Shown piece by piece: positions 42,184 to 50,293 of a stretch of 64,000 nt of DNA. Source of the DNA: Shinella sumterensis. GTDB lineage: Bacteria; Pseudomonadota; Alphaproteobacteria; Rhizobiales; Rhizobiaceae. A program made the position numbers and the translations under genes. How positions within the stretch are numbered: position 1 is the stretch's first letter; the number at the start of each line of letters is the position of its first letter. Below the pieces are notes generated by a model. That model had not been told where the DNA came from. It saw nothing but the letters and a program-made list of their open reading frames with translations, and did not search any database. The stretch covers positions 434,001 through 498,000 of the forward strand of contig NZ_MYFN02000001.1 of assembly GCF_004514425.2 (NCBI RefSeq). The letters are read 5' to 3'.

Positions 42184-43026
42184 TTATTCGAGAAAACCGG
42201 CGTGCGTCATGCTCGTGGGCACGGCGACGCCGAGGCGTGACAGGATCGTCGGTGCGACCTGCAACTGGTTGAGCAGCGTATCCTCGGGCGGGCCTTCGCC
42301 GCCGCCGAACCAGTAGAAAGCGAAGTCCTGCATTTCCGGGTCATGTCCACCATGATGGCCGCGATCGGTCTGGCCATGATCGGCCGTCACGATGACCTCG
42401 TAACCGTTCTTGCGCCAGCGCGGCAGGAAGGCGGCAAGCTGCGCGTCGATGGCGAAACAGGCATGATCCATCTGCGAGCAGTCGTGCCCGTAGCGATGCC
42501 CCATGCTGTCGAGCGTACAGGTGTGCAGGATGCCGTAATCGATGTGATGGCGTTCGGTCAGCATTGTCAGCGTCGCGAACAGGTCGAGGTCGCTCGGCGT
42601 CATCTGGTTCTGATGGTTGTAGCCCGCCATGGTGTGAAACCGACCATGATGGATCGGACCTTCCGCGTCGTCGTACTCGATGTCCTCGACCATGTCGAAG
42701 GGCGCGCGGCGAAAGAAGGTGGACCAGAAGGAGTGCGTGACGGCGCCTGTCTTGCCGCCGGCCTTCGTCACCTCCGAGAAGATGTCCGGCTGTGCCACGC
42801 GAAACAGCGTCTCGTTGGAGAGCACGCCATGCACCTGCGGCGGGACCCCCGTATGGATCGATGCGTAGCAGGACGCGGAGGTGGAGGGCAGAACCGAACG
42901 CATGCGCCAGACGCGCGCCTCGCCGGCCTGGACCCAGCCCTCCAGGTTGCCCATGAGCCGGCGCGCATTGCGCCACGGCTGTCCGTCGAGAATGATGATG
43001 AGGAGTTTGTTGCGAAGCGGCATCAT
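42184..43026 (-). CDS. Type I phosphodiesterase/nucleotide pyrophosphatase family protein
   Basis: A protein of about 280 residues of the alkaline-phosphatase superfamily. LLIIILDGQPWRN supplies the first metal Asp, STSASCYASIHTG the nucleophile region, CTLDSMGHRYGHD and VTADHGQTDRGHHGGHD the remaining Asp/His metal ligands. AGGGA precedes the ATG at 43026; a longer start at 43071 lacks a ribosome site. No signal peptide is evident, so action is probably cytoplasmic. It lies 55 bases after the orphan family 5 binding-protein gene. It may hydrolyse the imported phosphodiester or phosphonate-like compound (inference). Confidence 0.82.
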   Translation of the reverse strand: MMPLRNKLLIIILDGQPWRNARRLMGNLEGWVQAGEARVWRMRSVLPSTSASCYASIHTGVPPQVHGVLSNETLFRVAQPDIFSEVTKAGGKTGAVTHSFWSTFFRRAPFDMVEDIEYDDAEGPIHHGRFHTMAGYNHQNQMTPSDLDLFATLTMLTERHHIDYGILHTCTLDSMGHRYGHDCSQMDHACFAIDAQLAAFLPRWRKNGYEVIVTADHGQTDRGHHGGHDPEMQDFAFYWFGGGEGPPEDTLLNQLQVAPTILSRLGVAVPTSMTHAGFLE

Positions 43027-43081
43027 GTATCCCTGATAGTGAAGGACGCAACGCCTGAAGCGGTGCGCCACATGCGGTTCG

Positions 43082-44665
43082 TCAGGCGCTCAGCCAGCAA
43101 CGCAACGGTGCATCGGCGTTCATGAGTTCACCGGCCGGATTGTCCTCCCAGCCGAGAATGTTCTCGCTGACGCCGTCGATGAAATCGTTGAACATCGGCG
43201 AAATGAGACCGCCTTCGTCACGCATCATTTCCGAGAGGTCGCGATACATGGCGCGCCGCTTCGTCTCGTCGAGTTCCGCGCGGGCGGCGACGACGAGCTT
43301 GTCGAAAGCCTCGTTCTTGAAGCGCGTGTCGTTCCAGTCCGCCGAGGAAATGTAGCCGGTGGAATACATCTGGTCCTGCGTCGGACGGCCACCCCAATAG
43401 GAGGTGCAGAAGGGCTGGACATTCCAGACATTCGACCAGTATCCGTCACCGGGTTCGCGTTTCACATCGATCGTGATTCCGGCCTTCTTCGCGCTCTCCT
43501 GATAGAGAACCGCGGCATCGACGGCGCCGGGAAATGCGACTTCCGACGTGCGCAGCACGATCCCGCCGCTATGACCGGACTTCTTGAAATGGAAGGCTGC
43601 TTTTTCCGGATCGAAGGTCCGCTGTTCGATCTCCTCGAAGAGCGGATAGGCCTTGTTGATCGGCGTATCGTTGCCGACGCTTCCGTAGCCCATCAGAATA
43701 CGATCGATCATCGTCTCGCGATCCATGGCGTATTTCAGGGCGAGGCGCAGGTCCTTGTTGTCGAACGGGGCCGTGTCGCAGAACATGTTGAAGGGATAGA
43801 AGCCACGCCCGGAGACGTTCTTGATCATCACCTTCTTCATGTTCTTGAGCAGGGCGACCGTTTTCGGCTCGATGCGATTGATCATGTGAACCTGGCCGCT
43901 TTGCATCGCGGCGATGCGGGCCGTCGCATCGTTGATGACGATGATCTCGACCTGCTCGGCAAACCCCGCCGTTTCGCGCGCCCAATAGTTTTCGAAACGT
44001 GTCGCGTTGTAGCGGACGCCCGGCTCGCTGCTGGCCAGTCTGTAAGGCCCGGTTCCGATCGCGGCCTCCGGATTGTCCTTTCCGCCATTCGGCTGGATGA
44101 CCAGATGATAGTCGTTCATCAGGAAGGGCATATCGGCATTGGCTTCGCTGAGCGTGATGACGACGGCATCGCCGTCCGCCTTGATGGTCTGGATACCCTT
44201 GAGAACGCCGAGCGCGCCGGACTTGGCGCTCTCGTCCGAATGCCGTTCGATCGTTGCAACGACGTCATCGGGCGTCAGCGTCTTGCCATCGTGGAACTGC
44301 ACGTTTTTCCGGATCTTGAAGGTCCAGGTCCTGGCATCGGCGGAGGCCGTCCATTCTTCAGCCAGCACCGGGACGGGCGAGCCGTCCGGCGCCAGCCAAA
44401 CGAGGGTTTCGCCCCACAGATGGTTCACCATGGCGCTCACCTGGTTTGTCGCCAGGCCGGGGTCGAGGCTGTCCGTCGAAGCGCCACCCTGCATGCCGAC
44501 CTTGATCGTGCCGCCGCGCACCGGGCCTTCCGCGCGTGCCGCCGTGGACAGCAAGGATCCTGCCGCGGCGAGGCCCAGGCCGAGCACCGCGCTGCGGCCG
44601 AGAAAATCGCGCCGCGACATCCGGCCCTTTGCGACGAGCTCGGAAAGATAGGTCAGTTCATCCAT
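43082..44665 (-). CDS. Family 5 (DppA/OppA type) binding protein, Tat exported, orphan
   Basis: A 527-residue periplasmic binding protein. The leader carries SRRDFLGRSAVLGLGLAAAG, a clear twin-arginine signal, cleaved near ARAEG. Family 5 marks are TWTFKIRKNVQFHDGKTLTPDDVVATIER and the C-terminal DQMYSTGYISSADWND part. Start at 44665 chosen because AGGGGA precedes it and the Tat leader follows. Unusually, no permease or ATPase gene is adjacent; it must use transporter subunits encoded elsewhere. It is divergent from a MocR-like regulator. Confidence 0.9.
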   Translation of the reverse strand: MDELTYLSELVAKGRMSRRDFLGRSAVLGLGLAAAGSLLSTAARAEGPVRGGTIKVGMQGGASTDSLDPGLATNQVSAMVNHLWGETLVWLAPDGSPVPVLAEEWTASADARTWTFKIRKNVQFHDGKTLTPDDVVATIERHSDESAKSGALGVLKGIQTIKADGDAVVITLSEANADMPFLMNDYHLVIQPNGGKDNPEAAIGTGPYRLASSEPGVRYNATRFENYWARETAGFAEQVEIIVINDATARIAAMQSGQVHMINRIEPKTVALLKNMKKVMIKNVSGRGFYPFNMFCDTAPFDNKDLRLALKYAMDRETMIDRILMGYGSVGNDTPINKAYPLFEEIEQRTFDPEKAAFHFKKSGHSGGIVLRTSEVAFPGAVDAAVLYQESAKKAGITIDVKREPGDGYWSNVWNVQPFCTSYWGGRPTQDQMYSTGYISSADWNDTRFKNEAFDKLVVAARAELDETKRRAMYRDLSEMMRDEGGLISPMFNDFIDGVSENILGWEDNPAGELMNADAPLRCWLSA

Positions 44666-44750
44666 CGCTTTTTCCCCTGATACAGCGGTGCGCGTGCCGC
44701 GCGGCCGATCGTTTTCGGGGCGGATACTAAACGGCAAGATTACCGTGTAT

Positions 44751-44777
44751 ATGTCCAGAAATCGCAAGAATGACCAG
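44751..44777. repeat. Direct repeat in binding-protein/MocR divergent region
   Basis: ATGTCCAG (44751-44758) and ATGACCAG (44770-44777) are 7/8 identical and 19 bp apart. MocR regulators often bind direct repeats, so this is a candidate site in the 150-bp region. Confidence 0.3.
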
Positions 44778-44815
44778 TCCACTTTCGGGCCGGCACGTCT
44801 GCGTGGAGTGCTGGC

Positions 44816-46303
44816 ATGGGCCGAACAATTGATGGTTTTAGTCTGGACGGGCTCATGCTTGATGGCCAGGGCGCTCGACCTCTCTATCTCCAGCTTTATG
44901 ATGGGCTGCGGGAAATGATTCTTTCGGGCGCAATTGCCGGGGGAACACGCATTCCATCATCACGCGTCCTGTCAGAAAGCCTCGGCGTCTCTCGCTTCAC
45001 CGTGGTCACGGCACTCGATCAACTTGCCGCGGAAGGGTATCTCCACTCCGCGAGGGGTAGCGGCACCTATGTGGAAACCGTCCCGAGGCGGCAGGAGGCC
45101 GGAGCGGGTTTGGGGAGGCAGCCAGACGATGCTGCTACCGGACGCTTTGAAAAAATGCTGTCGCGGCGCGGACAGGCGCTGACATGGCGCACTTCACTGA
45201 CGCTGAACGACGGCTCCCAGCACCTCCATATGGCAAGCCCCGATCACCGGCTGTTTCCGGTGGACATCTGGTCGCGGCTGACGAGGGAAGTTTATGCGGA
45301 GGGGGATTTCCGCATCGTCAACTATCGGGAAATCTTTCAACCCTCTCTGCTCGAAGAGCAGATTGCCCGCCATATCGCGGTAAGCCGCGGTATCCGCTGC
45401 GAACCGGAGGAAGTGGTCACCACGCTGGGTGGGCACCACGCCGTGACGCTTCTTGCCGAACTGCTGCTGAACCCCGGAGATACGGTTGCGTTTGAGGAAC
45501 CGGGAATGGCGGCCATCCGGTCGATTTTCCAGTCCGCTGGCTGCAATATCGTCCCAATGCATGTCGATGTATCAGGGCCAAATCCAGAGACGGCCGCACA
45601 TCGTGATGTCAAGCTTGCCTTCGTCACCGCGGCCAAGCAGCAACCGATGACGGTCGCCATGCCCCTGAAACGCAAACTGGAGATGCTGCATTGGGCCGCC
45701 GACCGTGACACCTTGATCATCGAGGACGACCTGGGAAGCGAATTCCGATACCGCGGCGGACCCATCCCGCCGCTCAAGGCCCTGGATCAGGCCGGGCAGG
45801 TTATCTATGTCGGCGCCTTCAGTATGACGCTGCTGCAATCGCTGCGCGTCGGTTACATGATCATGCCGCGGGCGTTGGCGGAGCGGTGCCGCCGGCTGAT
45901 CCAGGTCCGCTACAGGGCGTTGCCGCAGTTCACCGAACAGATCGTCGGCCGTCTTATCGAGGATGGTCACTATACGCGGCATCTTCATCGCATGCGGCGG
46001 ATCTATGCTAAGCGCCAGACCCGTCTGCTGCAGATCCTGAGATCGGACTTCTCCGACATTTTCGAGCCGCCGGAATTTGCATCAGGCTTCTACAACCTGT
46101 GCTACTTCAAGGATCAATCCATTGACGAGAATGCAGTTCTGATCCGGTGCCGTCAGCACAATCTCGGGGTCGAGCAACTATCCTACTACTATGCGGATCG
46201 AACATCACCGCGCAAAGCGCTCCTCGTCGGCTTCGCCGCCTCGAACGAAGATGAAATCGAACATGCAACAAAGCTGCTAAAGCACTGTATCGACATGAAA
46301 TAG
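44816..46303 (+). CDS. MocR-like GntR regulator with degenerate aminotransferase domain
   Basis: A 495-residue protein with an N-terminal GntR winged helix (PLYLQLYDGLREMILSG, SRVLSESLGVSRFTVVTALD) and an aspartate-aminotransferase-fold C-domain. In MocR proteins such as GabR the PLP lysine lies in an FSKT motif; here it is FSMT, with Met337. EDDY is EDDL (Leu306 for the Tyr that holds PLP O3'), and the usual SHQFPTG is replaced by AAKQQPMT. Asp304 and the 33-residue spacing to position 337 are kept, so alignment is secure. It therefore probably cannot form the internal aldimine and may sense another ligand. Confidence 0.88.
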   Translation: MGRTIDGFSLDGLMLDGQGARPLYLQLYDGLREMILSGAIAGGTRIPSSRVLSESLGVSRFTVVTALDQLAAEGYLHSARGSGTYVETVPRRQEAGAGLGRQPDDAATGRFEKMLSRRGQALTWRTSLTLNDGSQHLHMASPDHRLFPVDIWSRLTREVYAEGDFRIVNYREIFQPSLLEEQIARHIAVSRGIRCEPEEVVTTLGGHHAVTLLAELLLNPGDTVAFEEPGMAAIRSIFQSAGCNIVPMHVDVSGPNPETAAHRDVKLAFVTAAKQQPMTVAMPLKRKLEMLHWAADRDTLIIEDDLGSEFRYRGGPIPPLKALDQAGQVIYVGAFSMTLLQSLRVGYMIMPRALAERCRRLIQVRYRALPQFTEQIVGRLIEDGHYTRHLHRMRRIYAKRQTRLLQILRSDFSDIFEPPEFASGFYNLCYFKDQSIDENAVLIRCRQHNLGVEQLSYYYADRTSPRKALLVGFAASNEDEIEHATKLLKHCIDMK

Positions 46304-46524
46304 CGCTGTTCCGGTCGTATCGATCCGCGCGGTTTCGGACGTAGACATGCCTTTTAGCCGGCCAAGCAAACTCGAAGGCGGTTCATGACAGCCCGACGGG
46401 GTTGAGCATCGCTTAAATTTTTATTCTCATTTTATTAAGTTTGTTGGAGAAAACTCTTTTCCAGGGGCCGACTGATTGTGGGGAGACCGCGTTGAACGCG
46501 TAACCGAAGTACGGAGGTCTCAGC

Positions 46525-46905
46525 ATGCCCCATCTAACCGTGCTCGTCGTGGAAGACGAAACGCTGATCCGCATGGCCCTGGCCGATGCCCTTCTGGATG
46601 AGGGGCATGACGTCATCGAGGCGTCAAGCGTGCTTGAGGCCGTTGCAGCCTTCGGCACGCACCCTATCGATTTTCTGATAACGGATGTGGATATGCCGGG
46701 GGGGCTCAACGGGTTCGATCTCGTGCGCTTCGTTCGGCACCACGATAACCGTGTGGGCGTCATCGTCGCATCCGGCGGACGCCATCCCACAGATGCAGAT
46801 CTGGAGCCCGGCGAGACTTTCATCCCCAAGCCTTATCGGCTGGACGAGATCATCGCCCACCTGAACCTCCATGGCCTCCGGGAGGAGCGTCGAATGAAGG
46901 CGTAG
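46525..46905 (+). CDS. Single-domain response regulator (CheY-like)
   Basis: A 126-residue receiver domain with no output domain. VLVVEDETLIRM supplies the acidic pocket, ITDVDMPGGLNG the phosphoryl-accepting Asp, and IPKPYRLDEI the Lys-Pro pair; the usual Thr/Ser is ASGG. Such receivers in rhizobia often feed HWE/HisKA2 kinases and general stress signalling. AGGAGG-like ACGGAGGT is upstream. A CGCGTT-G-AACGCG dyad lies at 46488-46500. No kinase gene is adjacent. Confidence 0.9.
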   Translation: MPHLTVLVVEDETLIRMALADALLDEGHDVIEASSVLEAVAAFGTHPIDFLITDVDMPGGLNGFDLVRFVRHHDNRVGVIVASGGRHPTDADLEPGETFIPKPYRLDEIIAHLNLHGLREERRMKA

Positions 46906-46944
46906 TCCACCAGTACAACATGCGCTTGGCAGGGCGTAATACCG

Positions 46945-47769
46945 TCATGTGGCATCCCGATAGCTCGCCGTCTCGGGGGGAGGCGGGCTGGTGCGAAAAC
47001 GCGCGCCTTTGAGCCAGAGCTTGAGCGCCTCCCAGTGAATACCGGCCATTACCTTCAGTGTCATGAAGGGAAAGCGCAGGAGGTATCGCGCGAGGTTGGC
47101 GTCGGTCAGCGGCGCGGCCTGCGCATGGAACGTGGCGGCCAGGACCGGCTCCTTGCCCGCGGTTTCATGGATGCGTATGCGCAGCGCTTTTCCGGGCGGC
47201 AGGACGCGGAAGTGGTAGCGCAGTCCCATGTCCATGAAGGGCGAGACGTGGAAGATCTTGGTTCGGGACTGGCGGATGCCGGCAGGGCTTTTCTCATCCT
47301 CGAGCACCGGCGCGACATAGCTGTGCCGCTCGCCGAAGGTGTTGCGCACGGCGTAGATGATTGCGACCAGCCGTTCGTGTGCATCATAGGCGAAATAGGT
47401 GGAGAGAGGGTTGAAGACATACCCGAACATGCGCGGATAGGCGAGCAGCAACACACGCGCCGCCGGCTTGTCGAGCCCGGCACGCGCCAGCAGGCGGTCT
47501 GCGAACATGCGCAGCGTCTCACCCTTTTCCTCGACGTGATCGCTTTCGCGGAAAGAAAGAATGCCCGGTTTGTTCACGGCGAGGAGGCGGGTGCTCCGGG
47601 AAAGCGCATCGAGACGGTCGATATCGACCAGCAGGGAGAAGACGCTGTAGCTGAAACGGTGTCCGAACGGTTTGAGCCGCTGGTGCATGACCTTACCGGG
47701 ATAAAGCGTGCCCGCCGCCGTCGGCGCCGGTCCGTTCTCGGCCATGCTGGTAATGCGGTCTTGCCTCAT
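46945..47769 (-). CDS. DUF1365 family protein
   Basis: A 274-residue DUF1365 protein. LYPGKVMHQRLKPFGHRFSY at the N-terminus, PRMFGYVFNPLSTYFAYD and KIFHVSPFMDMGLRYHF are family hallmarks. Members accompany cyclopropane-fatty-acid-synthase-like methyltransferases and FAD amine-oxidase-like proteins in lipid-modification loci, as here. The ATG at 47769 has AGAGGA upstream. It lies 22 bases after the DUF2147 gene and is probably transcribed with it from the promoter at 48200-48227. Biochemical role not established. Confidence 0.88.
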   Translation of the reverse strand: MRQDRITSMAENGPAPTAAGTLYPGKVMHQRLKPFGHRFSYSVFSLLVDIDRLDALSRSTRLLAVNKPGILSFRESDHVEEKGETLRMFADRLLARAGLDKPAARVLLLAYPRMFGYVFNPLSTYFAYDAHERLVAIIYAVRNTFGERHSYVAPVLEDEKSPAGIRQSRTKIFHVSPFMDMGLRYHFRVLPPGKALRIRIHETAGKEPVLAATFHAQAAPLTDANLARYLLRFPFMTLKVMAGIHWEALKLWLKGARFRTSPPPPETASYRDAT

Positions 47770-47791
47770 CTTTTTCCTCTTGGCCGAGCCT

Positions 47792-48172
47792 TTACGGCGC
47801 CGATTGCCAGTGGACATTCTTGCACAACACACCGCCCAGGATGCAGCCGCGGGTGACAAGCGATTTGCCTGAGACCTGCACCGTGATCGCATATGTTCGG
47901 TCGCGTTTGGCATCATAGGCGGTACCGGCGAGTGTGTTCGCCGATTTCGGCTTGAGCGACATGACCAGCCGGTCTCCTGCCTCTTCACCCTTGCTGGTAT
48001 CGCCAATCCACAGATTGGTGGCACAGATGTTGTTGCCGCAGGGCGCGATGCGCACGCGCGCATTGCCATCGTCGCGCAGCCATACGCCGCTGGGATCGGC
48101 AGATTGCTGCGCGTAGGACACAGCGGTGGTCGACATCAAGGCGGCGCATGCAGTCAGAACGGCTATTCTCAT
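47792..48172 (-). CDS. DUF2147 family secreted protein
   Basis: A 126-residue exported protein with Sec signal peptide (MRIAVLTACAALMSTTAVSYA) and the DUF2147 pattern: PSGVWLRDDGNARVRIAPCGN, LWIGDT and AGTAYDAKRDRTYAITVQV. It has four cysteines in the mature part (CGNNIC, CILGGVLC), probably paired in the periplasm. AGGAGG is upstream. It carries an RpoE-type promoter with one -35 mismatch at 48200-48227, divergent from the DUF2177 gene. Confidence 0.85.
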   Translation of the reverse strand: MRIAVLTACAALMSTTAVSYAQQSADPSGVWLRDDGNARVRIAPCGNNICATNLWIGDTSKGEEAGDRLVMSLKPKSANTLAGTAYDAKRDRTYAITVQVSGKSLVTRGCILGGVLCKNVHWQSAP

Positions 48173-48199
48173 CGATCCATCCTCCTTGCCTTTGCTTGA

Positions 48200-48227
48200 A
48201 ATACGCAAGTGCGCGCCAATCGGTTCA
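48200..48227 (-). promoter_or_regulatory. RpoE/ChrR-type promoter (DUF2147-DUF1365)
   Basis: On the minus strand TGAACC (48227-48222), a 16-bp spacer and CGTATT (48205-48200). The -35 differs by one base from TGATCC, the -35 known for Rhodobacter RpoE; spacing equals that of the three perfect sites in this locus. Confidence 0.6.
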
Positions 48228-48234
48228 CTTTCGG

Positions 48235-48262
48235 TGATCCGCCGAAGTCGGGATGGCGTAGT
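48235..48262 (+). promoter_or_regulatory. RpoE/ChrR-type promoter (DUF2177 gene)
   Basis: TGATCC (48235-48240), 16-bp spacer, CGTAGT (48257-48262), 31 bp ahead of the DUF2177 start. Same architecture as the two promoters in the rpoE-FAD intergenic region. Confidence 0.75.
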
Positions 48263-48293
48263 CAGAGACGAGGAAACCGCAGGAGACACCGCC

Positions 48294-48695
48294 ATGAAAA
48301 CGATCGCAACGGCTTACCTGGCGACCGGCATTGCATTCCTGATCGTCGATGCCATCTGGCTGTCGACCATGGCGGACATGCTATACAGGCCGCTGATGGG
48401 CGATAAGCTCGCACCGCAGTTTCATCTGGCGCCGGCCATCGTTTTCTATCTGATCTATGTCGCCGGCATCGTCTTCTTTGCCGTGATGCCCGCACTCGAT
48501 GGTGGTGGCCTCGCCAAGGCTGCGCTGAATGGCGCGGTGCTCGGGCTTGTGGCCTATGCGACCTACGACCTGACCAACCAGGCGACGCTGAAGGATTGGC
48601 CGCTTGCCGTAACCCTTGCCGACATTCCCTGGGGTGCCTTCGTGACCGTCGTTGGCGCGTCAGCCGGTTTTCTCGTCGCCAGCCGCGTTGGGTGA
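48294..48695 (+). CDS. DUF2177 family membrane protein
   Basis: A 133-residue protein with four predicted membrane helices and DUF2177 marks: FLIVDAIWLS, YRPLMGDKLA and TYDLTNQATLKDWPL. DUF2177 genes belong to RpoE-ChrR-type loci in other alphaproteobacteria. AGGAGA is upstream, and a TGATCC-N16-CGTA promoter lies at 48235-48262. Its 3' end overlaps the convergent membrane-protein gene by 36 bases. Function unknown. Confidence 0.88.
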   Translation: MKTIATAYLATGIAFLIVDAIWLSTMADMLYRPLMGDKLAPQFHLAPAIVFYLIYVAGIVFFAVMPALDGGGLAKAALNGAVLGLVAYATYDLTNQATLKDWPLAVTLADIPWGAFVTVVGASAGFLVASRVG

Positions 48696-49259
48696 TTGTT
48701 CCGCCTCGGCCAGTATGCCGGAGAACAGCAGAGCGACAAAGGCTGTCAGCGTGCTGGCGCTTAGGAGATTGAGGCGGGCCAGCGCGGCATACTCAACCGC
48801 ATCGTAGACGGCGAGCGGTGGTCCATAGCCATCATGCAGCAAGAGAAACACGCCGAAAGCAAGTGCGGCGATCGCCAGCGCGGCCAGACGCTCACAAGGG
48901 CGAAACAGCAACAATGCGATGACCCCGCAGGGGATGAGAAAGATCTCGACCGCTGAGGCGGTGCCGAAAAGCCAGGCAGAAAGCACCGTATTCCCGATGC
49001 CCGCCAACGGAAGGAGCGCCCGGCCGGCCGCGCCGTTCCGGCGTGAAACGGCGGGCACGGCGAGGAAGAAGGGCGTGGAGAGGAATGTGAACCACGCCGC
49101 GGTGATGTCGTCACTGACCAGCCAGAAAAGATAAAGCGGATAGAAGGGCTGGTTCGAGGCTACCAGCAACGCGATCACGTTCGCGGCAGCGACGCGGGGG
49201 TCGGGATGGCGGGCATAGGCCCGAACCATCTCGGCTGCCTTTGCAATAAGAGAGATCAC
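48660..49259 (-). CDS. Conserved membrane protein of the rpoE operon
   Basis: A 199-residue protein with about six hydrophobic segments and an N-terminal cytoplasmic stretch (RAYARHPDPRVAAANV). I do not recognise a named family. The GTG at 49259 overlaps the stop of the methyltransferase gene (GTGA), so it is the fifth gene of the rpoE operon. A start at 49304 would lie inside the methyltransferase frame. Its role in the lipid or stress response is unknown. Confidence 0.75.
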   Translation of the reverse strand: MISLIAKAAEMVRAYARHPDPRVAAANVIALLVASNQPFYPLYLFWLVSDDITAAWFTFLSTPFFLAVPAVSRRNGAAGRALLPLAGIGNTVLSAWLFGTASAVEIFLIPCGVIALLLFRPCERLAALAIAALAFGVFLLLHDGYGPPLAVYDAVEYAALARLNLLSASTLTAFVALLFSGILAEAEQSPNAAGDEKTG

Positions 49260-50293
49260 CGTCCTGTGCCGGCGGGGCGGAGGCGATAGTGGCTGACACC
49301 CCATTCCTCGCCATTGGCGTGGCCGAAGAGCCCCGCCGTGGCGAGGAAGAACAGTCGCCAGCGCCGCATCCAGAGCGTGGCATCAGGCCCATAGGTCGCA
49401 TTGAAAATGGTTCGGATCTCGTCTCGGTTCTTGTCGAAATTATCGAGCCAGTCCAGCGCAGTGCGCTCGTAGTGCTTGCCGTTCCAGCGCCAGTCCTTTT
49501 CGACGATGAAGCTGTCGCTGAACTCCCGCACGAGACCGTGGCTTGGCATGACACCGCCGGTGAAGAAATATTGAGCGATCCAGTCCGCCTTGTCGGAATG
49601 GTCGAAACGGTAGGCGATCTTGCGGTGCGAGAAGACATGCAGGAAAAGCCGGCCGTCGTCGCGGATCCAGCCGCGCGCCCGGTCCAGAAGAGACTTCCAG
49701 TTGGACATGTGCTCGAACATCTCGACCGAAACGATCCGGTCGAAAGTGCCTTCGGGAGAAAAGACATTCATGTCGGCGGTGACCACCGAGAGGTTGCCGA
49801 GACCGCGCGCGGCAGCCTGCGCCTCGATATGGGCGCGTTGCGAGGCCGAGTTCGAAACGCAGACGATGCGGGCGGCAGGGTAGCGCTCGGCCATGAAGAG
49901 GGAAAGCGAGCCCCAGCCGCATCCCAGTTCCAGAATGTCCTGCCCGTCGGCAACGTCCGAATGGCCGCAGGTTTCTTCAAGCGCCGCAATCTCCGCCTGC
50001 GCCAGCGTGGTGTTGGGCGAGGAATAGAGGCAGGAGGAGTATTTTCGGCGCGGACCGAGCGTCAGCGCGAAGAATGCCGCCGGCAGTTCGTAATGCTGGG
50101 AATTCGCTTCATCGGTGTGAACGGCTATCGGCCAATCGGTCATCGAACGGGCAAAGTCGTGATCGGTCGGGCCACCGGTCTCAGCCAGCAGGCGTCGCGT
50201 GCGGCCGACCAGCCGGCTGATGCCGAAGCGAAGGGCAGGGTCGGGAACGGGCAAACGCTCGGCGGCAGTGATGGCGGTAACGGCAAGGTTCAT
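49256..50293 (-). CDS. Cyclopropane-fatty-acid-synthase-like SAM methyltransferase
   Basis: A 345-residue CFA/mycolic acid synthase family enzyme (the CfaB-like branch). YSSCLYSSPNTTLAQAE, then ILELGCGWGSLSLFMAE for SAM, VSVEMFEHMSNW and LFLHVFSHRKIAYRF are typical. Acts on unsaturated acyl chains of membrane phospholipids. Relatives in RpoE loci make 11-methyl fatty acids on the way to furan fatty acids that quench singlet oxygen; that role here is inference. ATGA overlaps join it to the DUF1295 gene before and the membrane-protein gene after. Confidence 0.9.
   Translation of the reverse strand: MNLAVTAITAAERLPVPDPALRFGISRLVGRTRRLLAETGGPTDHDFARSMTDWPIAVHTDEANSQHYELPAAFFALTLGPRRKYSSCLYSSPNTTLAQAEIAALEETCGHSDVADGQDILELGCGWGSLSLFMAERYPAARIVCVSNSASQRAHIEAQAAARGLGNLSVVTADMNVFSPEGTFDRIVSVEMFEHMSNWKSLLDRARGWIRDDGRLFLHVFSHRKIAYRFDHSDKADWIAQYFFTGGVMPSHGLVREFSDSFIVEKDWRWNGKHYERTALDWLDNFDKNRDEIRTIFNATYGPDATLWMRRWRLFFLATAGLFGHANGEEWGVSHYRLRPAGTGR

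Noticed and set aside
46488-46500. CGCGTT-G-AACGCG dyad before the response regulator as a specific operator.
   Set aside because: Short, GC-rich and with no candidate regulator next to it; noted in the gene entry only.
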